From: Pseudevernia furfuracea
Lineage: Eukaryota > Ascomycota > Lecanoromycetes > Lecanorales > Parmeliaceae
Assembly: GCA_022315425.1 (NCBI GenBank)
Contig: JAIUPT010000037.1
Coordinates: 310,001 to 374,000 of the forward strand
DNA: 64,000 bases
Reading direction: 5' to 3'
Positions 56,181 to 64,000 of this stretch are shown here, piece after piece. The translations under genes were made by a program, and so were the position numbers. The notes beneath the pieces are model-generated. The model did no database searches, was not told the DNA's origin, and was given only the letters and a program-made list of their open reading frames with translations. Position 1 is the first letter of the stretch. The number at the start of each line of letters is the position of its first letter.

Positions 56181-57228
56181 TCATAAGATCACGCAACATC
56201 CTCCTCTTTCGCTCTTCTCAAACGTGAGCAAGGCTGCTCGAGTCGCAGCTTCAAACACATCATCCACTCCTTCGCCGGTCAGAGAGGAGCATTCCAGGTA
56301 TTTTCGTGCACCTATTTCCCGAGCCGCATTTGTTCCCTCGTTCTCGCTCGTAAAATGCAGTGACTTTTTGCGCATTTCTTCTTGAGCCATAGGGTCTTCT
56401 CGGAGGTCCTTTTTCAAGCCAACAAGGATGATAGGAACTTCGGGACAGCGTTCATTAGCTTCCTCGACCCACTGCGAGGATTAGCAGATCCGAGCATTCT
56501 CCATTTTCATGATTGTTATAAGCCTACCTTATGTTTCACGTTATCTAGTGAGTCTGGTGTATCGATGGAAAAGCCGATCAGAATAACGTGTGCTTTCGAA
56601 TATGCCAAAGGCCGTAATCTTTCATAGTCTTCTTGGCCTGCTGTATCCCATAGTGCTAGTTGCACAGATTTTCCGTCTACTCTGCAGTCCGTGACATAAT
56701 TCTCGAATACCGTAGGCACCTGCACCAGGAGATATTGGTTTAGCTTCTATTCTATGGTTCTTATGTCTGCCATCCCGCAGAACTCTGGACGTTTTTATGA
56801 ACTCACATAGTGCTACACATCGTTAGTCATGGAACGCGACTGGGTCCTGATGCCTACTTACTGTAGGAAAATATCCCAAGGTAAAGACACTAAGAAGACT
56901 TGTCTTCCCGCAGGCACCGTCACCAATAATTACCAGCTTCCTGGATGTTTGCAAATGTTAGCATCTAAGCAGAGACTGGAGCATCATTTCTATGTAGAGC
57001 CGTATCAAGATGCCTTGATCTGGGAGACTCAAATCTATTATGGCAAATTTCCACGAACAACCCGTTCACATTTGAACGATTAAGTTCAAGGCATGGAATC
57101 ACCAAGGTGATACCATGTGTCGCCGCTTCTCCTCATGTTTGGAATGCTGAGTGAAGTATTCCATCACAGTTGCCGAATATCCATAGAACGTACCTTCGCA
57201 TCACATTCTGCCCTTGTTGTTGAGCCAT
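56181..57228 (-). CDS. RHO2: Rho-family small GTPase RHO2
   Basis: Five exons: 57228-57194, 56940-56862, 56812-56807, 56719-56528, 56471-56181; 200 aa. The third exon is only 6 nt (CACTAT, His-Tyr), between GTGTAG and GTGAGT; the intron before it has an ACTAAC branch, and the resulting [13 protein letters not shown] is the expected switch I sequence. Seen: P-loop GDGACGKTS, switch [23 protein letters not shown] (G3/switch II), a G4 motif that reads LKKD in place of TKx[18 protein letters not shown] (G5), and C-terminal CCVIL, a CAAX box (Leu at the end, so geranylgeranylation) preceded by a second Cys. The [11 protein letters not shown] and [10 protein letters not shown] residues fit Rho2 better than Rho1. 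Rho2 acts in cell-wall integrity and polarity, upstream of Mok1-type glucan synthase and Pck2 in fission yeast. Confidence 0.93.
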
Positions 57229-57990
57229 TCTAAGAGGGTTTCGGTGCTCGTCTTGTCCTGCCCTAGTGATACAAACCCAGCAAGCGAAGACTGACGCAGT
57301 GCAGCTCTTAATTTTGAAGCTGAGTCCAAATTCGTAATGCTCTCAGTCCTGCTACCCGAGTCTATGGCTAATCGGAGAAGGAGGCTTTCTGCCTGCGATT
57401 GGGGAGAGTTGCTTCCGCACCAAGTGCAGTGTTATCAGTCTTGCGGGGAGGATAGCTTTGGGTGTGGATGGATTCTAAAAGGAGATGGACCTCAATGACA
57501 GTCCCGCCGTCATTAGTCCAATTCGATAGGGTAGATGGACATAGGAGCTGTACACCAGTCTAGATCATCCATGAAGAATGTAATGCAGTGATGGGTACCT
57601 ATCGCATCTATTTCCGTCAACTGGCGGGATTCTTTTTGATACACTAGCGGTATTTTTGGAGGCTAGTGGGACGTCTCAATCCTTGAACAAAGCATGTGGT
57701 CCAGAGAACTTGACTCCCCGAATACTGCAGTACATGAGGTCCGAAGCCCTGATTGTTGACACTACACACTACCTACCAAGTCTACCTCGAATTTTCCTAT
57801 CGCCACCTGTTGCTTCAATCTTGCATTAGGACCAGGATCCCCTCCATCAACCCCGAATGCTCGCCCTCCTTACTCTGACTGGCCCTCCGTGACTGGCCCT
57901 CGCTGATTCTCCACGGATTCTGGAGGCTTTTTTGCAGGCTCTGCAATTTCTGCTGCTCAGGTTTCCCTGGAGCTGTTAGCGTGCAGCAAA
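57229..57990. promoter_or_regulatory. Divergent promoter, RHO2 / NST1
   Basis: 762 bp between head-to-head starts. No coding exon seen; it should include leaders and promoters of both genes. Confidence 0.5.
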
Positions 57991-60900
57991 ATGCCTTCAA
58001 ATGCACAAACTAAGACATCGGCCTCAAAGAACCAAACCAAGCCGTCAGCTACGAAAAATGTGTCGAAGGCCGCCGGTACGAAAGAAATCAAAAATAGTGC
58101 CCTTCCACCTGATATGACGAAGCCCCTGGAGACTCCTGCGAAGCCTAATCAGCTGGCGGGCAAGGCGGCACCTCGAATGGCATCCCCCGGGCCGGCACAG
58201 TCCACCGGTAACATTACCCAGGAATCTCTGGACGATATGCCTGGAAATAGTGGGGTTAACAAAAAGAAACAAAAGAGACGTCAGAAGGAAGCTGCTAGAA
58301 AGGCCGCAGAGCAACATGCAATGACGGGTTCCCAGCTTGCACAGGAATTTGCGAATGTAGCAGACAGTGCATATCAAGACATCGTCAAAGAGATGGCTGC
58401 GGCACAGGCTCGAGGAGAGGCCAATGGTTATGATTACGGAGGTTCAGATTATGATGACCCAGAGCAGTATGAACCTGATGACGGGGAGGATGTCTCTTGG
58501 GACTACACAAGTAATTACGCTCCACCCCAAACTAACGGTCACATTCTACACAGTTATGCACCTACCGAGCCGCCTGGTGGTAAAGGCAAGAAGAAGAAGA
58601 AAGCAAAGTCCAACTCAGTTCCTCAGGCAGATTATTCTGCGGCCAATCATATGCCAACCTCTAATCCCACATCATTCCAGCCACCTCCTCCCCCGCCTCC
58701 ACCTCCACTTGGGCAGCCTCTTCCGTCTGGAACCCATCAGTCCTCACAAGGTGCGTCCAAAGATCGCATTTGGAACACATCAACAGCGGAAGAACGAGAA
58801 AGGATCAAAGAGTTTTGGCTGTCTTTGGGTGAAGAAGACCGGCGATCTTTGGTCAAAGTTGAAAAGGAAGCCGTCTTGAAAAAAATGAAGGAACAGCAAA
58901 AACATTCTTGTAGTTGCACTGTGTGCGGTAGGAAGCGGACAGCCATTGAGGAGGAGCTGGAGGTATTATACGACGCTTATTACGAAGAACTCGAGCAATA
59001 TGCCAATAATCAGCAGATCATGGGCGAAGACGGAACAATAATGGCACCTCCTCAATTCCATCACCCAATGTCTCGAGTTCCGCCGAATCGGCATCCTCAA
59101 ATGATGAATGGAAGGTCTTCCAGGGGCCGCATTCAAGAAATTGGAGAAGATGATGAGGCTGTTGAAGAAGACGACTACAGTGATGAAGAGGAGGACGAGG
59201 AAATAAGCGAGGACGACGACGGAGAAGAGCAAGCTGGACCACCTGCGGATTTCTTCAATTTTGGCGAAAATCTCACCGTGCAAGGTACGCCACACGCCCA
59301 TATACGCAGTCATTACTCCCAATGTGCTGATGCTTTCCTAGATGGAATACTGACAGTTGCAGATGATCTACTCAAGAACGATGGCAAGAAGTTTATCGAA
59401 ATGATGGAACAGCTTGCCGAACGGCGGATGCAACGAGAAGAAGAAGCACATTATGCCGCTCACCCGTCGATGCAAGGTCACAATCATGGTCCACCTCTGG
59501 ATGATGATGGCTATGATGACGACGACGATGAGTACGATAGTCAAGAATACGATGAAGATGATGAAGAAGATAGCGTGGTGAGCACTAATGGCACACTTGT
59601 TGAATTCCTCGTGCTGACGACTTTCAGGGATCATTGAACGAGAAGGACCGGATGAAAGAAGGACGTAGAATGTTTCAAATATTCGCAGCGCGAATGTTCG
59701 AACAACGAGTCCTAACAGCATACCGTGAGAAAGTGGCCCTTGAGCGACAAAAAAAGTTGCTCGAGGAATTAGACGACGAGTCTCGCGTCGATGCTCAACG
59801 TGAAGCCAAGAAAGCCAAGGAAGCGCAGAAGAAAAAGGACAAGAAGCGCCAACAAAAGCAAGCCAAGGACGAGGAGAAGGCTAAACGTGACGCGGAGAAG
59901 GCTGCTGAAGAAGCTTCTGCCAAAGCACTTGAAGAGAAAAAGGCTGAGGAGCTGCGCCAGAGAAAGGAAGAGCAGCGGAGGAAGAAAGAAGCGGAGAAAA
60001 AAGCTCAGGAGGAAGAGAAACAACGAAAGGAAGCGGAAAAGCAAAGACGGCTGCAAGAGGCCAAAGAACAACAAGCAGAACAGGAGCGCAAACAACGAGA
60101 GCAAAAGGAACAGGAGAAAAAGAAGCGTGAGCAGATCAAGAAAAAGGAACGTGAAGAGCGAGAACTAAAGGAGAAAGAAGCAAGGGAAAAGAAAGAGCGT
60201 GATGCCCGAGCAAAGAGCGAAGCTGAGGCAAAAGCTCAAAACAGAAAAGATGAGTCAGGGGCGAAGCAGTCCGTACAAACGGCCCAAAGTGTTCCGAAGA
60301 GACCATCGCCGGCCAATGGTCCTTCTATGGCTGGCTCAGTGCCTCAGGGCCTTCATCCGCCTCTCACAACAAGCAGTCATGCGTCCCCGCATCTTCAGAT
60401 CGCCACTCCGGTAGTCCCCAAGGCTCCCACAACGATGCGCCAGCGTCAGCCGTCGGTCCAAGAGTCCCGCAACAATTCTCCCAAAACCTCCCTACCCGCT
60501 TCGGCGAGCTCCGCAACTCCCCCGGGTGTGTCAACTGGGCCGAACGGCACGTTGACCGGACCGGGAAAAGGAGCACTTCAACCCATCCTCACACAGCAAT
60601 CCCAGCCATCCTCTCACTACTCTCCTATCGGTGCACCTTCCGGCCAAGTCTCACAGCCTCCAGGCCTCTCTAGCATGCCATCAATGGTAGCAAATACGTT
60701 TCCATCGTCAACCTTTGGTCCTCCGCTGTCACCAATGACACAACAAGCGCCACACCATCCTGCCATGTACTCAAACCAAGCCACTGTCGGCGGGAGCCAG
60801 TACCGAAACTTCATGGCACCAAACGCAATACAATTTCCGCCCGGGATCAACGGATCGAGGCAGATGCCGCAAGGACGAGGAGGTATGATGGATCCTCCAC

Positions 60901-61992
60901 CATCGCAAATTTCGCCAATTGGCCTGCCAAGCGTCGGTTCGAATGATGTTTCCCGCTATGGCTTGTCCCGGGACAACATACCATCTCATACCCACTCAAG
61001 AAATACTTCAGCATCATTCGATAGGTCCGGTTTTGAGACTCCAACTACACCTGCGCAAGCACAACCCATCGCCCGCCCAGCTCCGATAAAACGACCTTCA
61101 AGCGCCGCTCCTCACCAGCAAGTGGGAAACGCAACACCTACGAATGCGGACGTTGACGATCTCAGTAATCATCTTGGGAGCAGTGCGTTACTCGAAGATA
61201 CTGATCTTCCGTTATCGTCGAATTCCAACGACTCTCGGCGAGGAAGTATGGCACCAGGAGCACCCCGTTCCGTAAGACAAGGATTTGGTATCAGCTCGGG
61301 GTTCTCAGATTCTATTGGTAGTAAGTCGGTTTCTATAACATCAACGTTTCTAACGCTGATCGTCGGCAAAACAGCCACAAGAATTGACAATGTTCCTCGT
61401 GGGATGCAAAATGGAAATGGGACTACTTGGTCAGCTCAGCAATCACCGTTTGGAGTTCCGCCAATGTCAGGTCCGCCCCTCTGGTCAAATGGGCCTGGTA
61501 AGGAAAACCTTTTTTCGATAAAACCTTTCTGCTAACAAGCGTATAGGCTTTGGTAGACCGACCAACAGCAATGCCTTTGGATCTATTGGTAGTGCTAGTC
61601 GCGCAAACCCATCCCGAGCCGCGACAATCAGGATGGCGGTGCGTACAGCGTGCGAGAAGATGGATGGCAGGCCTTTGAACGGGCAGGCTTCTGGCTGGCT
61701 ACGTGCCGAAGATTTGCTCCGTGAAGTGCAATCAATGAAGCCTGCACATGAAGCGCCGATCAACTCACTGGAGATGCTTGAAATCTGCGATATGCCTGGT
61801 AACATACAAAATGGAGATGGCTCATTTACTCGTTTACAGGACCCATCGGGTTGCATCATCAGATACGAGCCCGGACGAAATTCGTCCATAAGCGGGAGTG
61901 GGAGAGCAGTTGATGTTGGCAGTCCTATAGTCGGAGGCGCAATGCCGACAATCGGTGGTCAGAGGCTTTTCCAGCAGCCTGGGGCCTTTTGA
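57991..61992 (+). CDS. NST1: Stress response protein NST1
   Basis: Four exons: 57991-59577, 59628-61320, 61375-61497, 61547-61992; phases agree, 1282 aa, usual for fungal Nst1. Seen: Lys/Ser/Ala-rich N-terminus, [18 protein letters not shown], a proline run ([11 protein letters not shown]) about residue 233, a conserved middle with [20 protein letters not shown] and [16 protein letters not shown], acidic patches ([15 protein letters not shown]), the core [31 protein letters not shown], then about 140 residues of uninterrupted Lys/Glu/Arg/Gln coiled coil (about 565-705), a Pro/Ser/Gln-rich half and a C-terminal globular part. In yeast Nst1 is linked to salt tolerance and P-body condensation and interacts with the splicing factor Msl1. 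At the second junction GTAAGT (61321) is preferred over the overlapping GTAGTA. Confidence 0.9.
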
Positions 61993-62292
61993 GCTTTATT
62001 AATTTTCTCGTGCATGCATATGCGACATGTCTCGTTGCACAGATCTCTGGCGAGCTTGGTGCTTGTCTGTCATCACTGTTGCATATTAGAGGTAACATTA
62101 TGGCTTGTCGATGTAAGATTAGCCTTGAATTGCTGCCTTTAAGTATCCGTATCCTACTTGCCTATAAGCTGCATGATATCAGACCACCGATTTCTTCCCC
62201 TTCATGGGTTCACCGTTTACCCATCGAGTTAAAGAAAAAATATCTACTCATGAATCTACCTGTTTGTATGCTCTTTTGACCTGCACCTTGTT
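61993..62292. other. Convergent intergenic spacer
   Basis: About 300 bp between the NST1 and SidJ-like stops. Nothing recognised. Confidence 0.5.
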
Positions 62293-63216
62293 CTACGGCT
62301 TGTCCTCTTCTTCCAGCCTCTCCAGGAAACCAATAACCCTTGCGACCAGGTCTTCAAGCGGCTCTCCACCTTCCTTAAGCGTATGGCTTGCGCCTCGCAT
62401 GATTCCACTTTCCTCGTCGATTCTTCCTCCAAAACGCTTCACGTGCTCGTGCCATTTCTCGACGAGCTTCACCTTATCGATCGTGCTAGGCACATACTGA
62501 TCGCTTCCGCTGTACAAAAAGCTAACTCTCTTTCCTGACTTCCCTAACTCCCCGAATACTTTACTCAACCTCTCGTCGTCAAAATCGCTGCTGAAATAAT
62601 CATCTTCTCCCTCATGGTCTGGTCCTGGGCTTGCAAGACTGATCCATCTCCTTGCCGACAAGGGCGTGGTCTGGAACGAAGAAGTGGTCATCTCGAAGGG
62701 CAATATATCCTCTCCTCTGCCCTCGGAAATGTACGATTGGGCAACCGCGCAAGTTGAACGGTAGTCATCTGACGAGAGAATACTAGCCAATGTCTCGCGG
62801 TCACTAACACTGGCTTGAAAAACAGCACCGTCGATCTTTGGACGAGAACTTGAACCAGGGTGAATGGAGTAATGCATAACTTGCTGGCTTCCTGTGGAGT
62901 GACCAAGCAGAACGACTTTTCCCTTTGGATGTAATGTGCGTAAGTATGCAACAAGTTGGGCTATTTGCGCTACATCTTCTCCCAGTGATGCAATTCCAAA
63001 TTGTCTATAGGAAGATGAAAGAATGGGTTCCATAAGAGCCCAAGAGGATGGGAGGGCGGAGACGATGTGGGGCACATAGGGAACAGTGAGGAGTCCATCG
63101 AAGAGACCGCCTAAGAAAACAATGGTATTATAGGCCTGAAATTGAGGATTTGGGCGATGCTCAAAGGCGACAAGAGGTGGGGAGATGCGATGCAAGACTC
63201 CGGGATGAGTGCTCAT
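62293..63216 (-). CDS. DUF1749 alpha/beta-hydrolase (SidJ/fusarinine esterase-like)
   Basis: Single exon, 307 aa, full length for DUF1749 (UPF0613). Seen: FLGGLFDGLLTVPYV (oxyanion region), nucleophile elbow LLGHSTGSQ (Ser about residue 107), YSGSDQYVP (Asp region) and GASHTLKEGGE (His). The best studied member is Aspergillus fumigatus SidJ, a cytosolic esterase that opens fusarinine C to release siderophore iron; plant and yeast relatives have other or unknown substrates. No siderophore synthesis genes are in the window, so substrate is open. Confidence 0.8.
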   Translation of the reverse strand: MSTHPGVLHRISPPLVAFEHRPNPQFQAYNTIVFLGGLFDGLLTVPYVPHIVSALPSSWALMEPILSSSYRQFGIASLGEDVAQIAQLVAYLRTLHPKGKVVLLGHSTGSQQVMHYSIHPGSSSRPKIDGAVFQASVSDRETLASILSSDDYRSTCAVAQSYISEGRGEDILPFEMTTSSFQTTPLSARRWISLASPGPDHEGEDDYFSSDFDDERLSKVFGELGKSGKRVSFLYSGSDQYVPSTIDKVKLVEKWHEHVKRFGGRIDEESGIMRGASHTLKEGGEPLEDLVARVIGFLERLEEEDKP

Positions 63217-63453
63217 GTTTGAGGACTGGGGAGATAGATTTTGGGGGGTTGAGATTTTGGACTGAAGAGTGGTTTTGGGGGGATTTTCCCCGCAATACTT
63301 AGAACCAACTGGTGAACGGAAACTGATAGAGTACTCTACCCTAAGCTACTCTCTAGAGTACCCCCAAATTCTTTACTTTTACATCTTCCCGACGAGTAAG
63401 ACCAATAGTTCAAAGAGGCCTCTGGTCGGCTTTCGTAAAGTCCAATTTCCAAT

Positions 63454-64000
63454 ATGGCAAGTCCGCAGCGTCTAGAAGCTAGCCCGGGCTCCAAAAGGCA
63501 TTCGAGAAATGCCTCCTATAATCGAGGTAACTCGACATAACAACTCTCCAAAGATGTGCCAGTTGGTCTACATGCTCATCTTACTGACAAGCCTCCAGCT
63601 CCTCTCGCAAGGCGTATGACCAAGGGACCTCTCGATTCCGACGAGTATGCTTGCCCTGCCCATTCTTGAAGCATGGTATTGACATCTCAGCCCCTTAGCT
63701 GTCCAACTTTCTCCAACACCCGGCAATACCACCATTGAAGCCGCGAACATCCCTATACCTACCACAGCTTTCAGCCCAGAGCGCCCGTTCGCTAAACCCG
63801 CCGCCACGGCCCCTCCACCTATGCCTAGCAAGGATTTCACCTACCTTCTTCGGGCGGACATCTACCACCCTTTATCCCAGCTAGTATGCTGTTTTCCCGG
63901 AATCTATACAATCCGCAGAGCTCACGAAATCCACAGCATCTACCCTCTCAATTCCGCACTCCCAATAGCCAGCCACCCCCCTCCACCCCGATCCCGACCC
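63454..64000 (+). CDS. Partial gene at window edge, TPR/TRAPPC12-like candidate
   Basis: Probable exon 1 at 63454-63526 (MASPQRLEASPGSKRHSRN), intron 63527-63698, exon 2 from 63699 (AVQLSPTPGNTTIE ... MPSKDFTYLLRADIYHPLSQ) to a likely donor GTATGC at 63885. The phase is consistent and the exon 2 product is Pro/Ala-rich and protein-like. The SKDFTYLLRADIYHPL block recalls the N-terminal part of fungal TPR proteins related to TRAPPC12, but that is from memory and weak. The rest lies beyond the window. The start is 237 bp from the divergent SidJ-like gene. Confidence 0.4.

Noticed and set aside
1..64000. CRISPR arrays, bacterial operons, rRNA genes
   Set aside because: None seen; the spliced genes and families show fungal nuclear DNA.

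Overview
The window is nuclear DNA of a filamentous ascomycete (Pezizomycotina). Genes are densely packed on both strands. The coding exons can be joined by short spliceosomal introns, mostly 47-90 bp with a few of 140-190 bp, that have GTATGT/GTAAGT donors and CTAAC/CTGAC branch sites. Typical fungal families are present: NOT1, NST1, RHO2, PBY1, a fungal STAND/NLR protein and a pogo-type transposon. I cannot place it below subphylum from sequence alone. All gene models below were built by hand by matching splice phase across exons; no transcript data were available.

Layout. 0.2-1.4 kb: a peroxisomal (C-terminal SKL) alpha/beta hydrolase. 1.8-9.1 kb: the CCR4-NOT scaffold NOT1, head-to-head with an F-BAR/SH3 cytokinesis protein (9.6-12.6 kb). 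13.1-13.8 kb: a small coiled-coil gene with an in-frame TAG. 15-22 kb, all on the minus strand: a membrane-anchored histidine acid phosphatase, a RING-CH ubiquitin ligase, and an unusual single-ORF fusion of a flavin/NAD(P)-binding enzyme to a formyltransferase with a mitochondrial-type N-terminus. 22-32 kb: an accessory-looking stretch with a gene-poor 2.2 kb region carrying a foldback repeat, a small secreted Cys-rich protein, an NB-ARC/TPR NLR-like protein, an AsaB/CmcJ-like oxygenase, a tail-membrane protein of unknown function and an 85-aa gene. 32.5-33.8 kb: an M20 amidohydrolase. 33.8-37.2 kb: AT-rich DNA with tandem repeats and a 2357-bp pogo/Fot1-like transposon with 55-bp terminal inverted repeats and a TA target duplication; its transposase is damaged.

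37.4-63.2 kb is mainly housekeeping: a TFIIIC subunit 6-like WD protein, galactokinase, MCM10 head-to-head with RNase H2 subunit B, a PBY1-type SurE/tubulin-tyrosine-ligase fusion, TRP4, a sugar transporter, mitochondrial ribosomal protein mL40, RHO2 (with a 6-nt microexon), NST1, and a DUF1749/SidJ-like esterase. A further gene starts at 63.45 kb and runs off the window.

The genes do not form one pathway. Functional links worth noting are the shared promoter of two DNA-replication/repair genes (MCM10, RNH202) with a MluI cell-cycle box, and the NLR with its accessory neighbours. I did not find a convincing wholly new multi-gene system. The strongest candidates for something undescribed are the mitochondrial flavoenzyme-formyltransferase fusion, the stop-containing intron that could split PBY1 into its two enzymes, and the NLR island.
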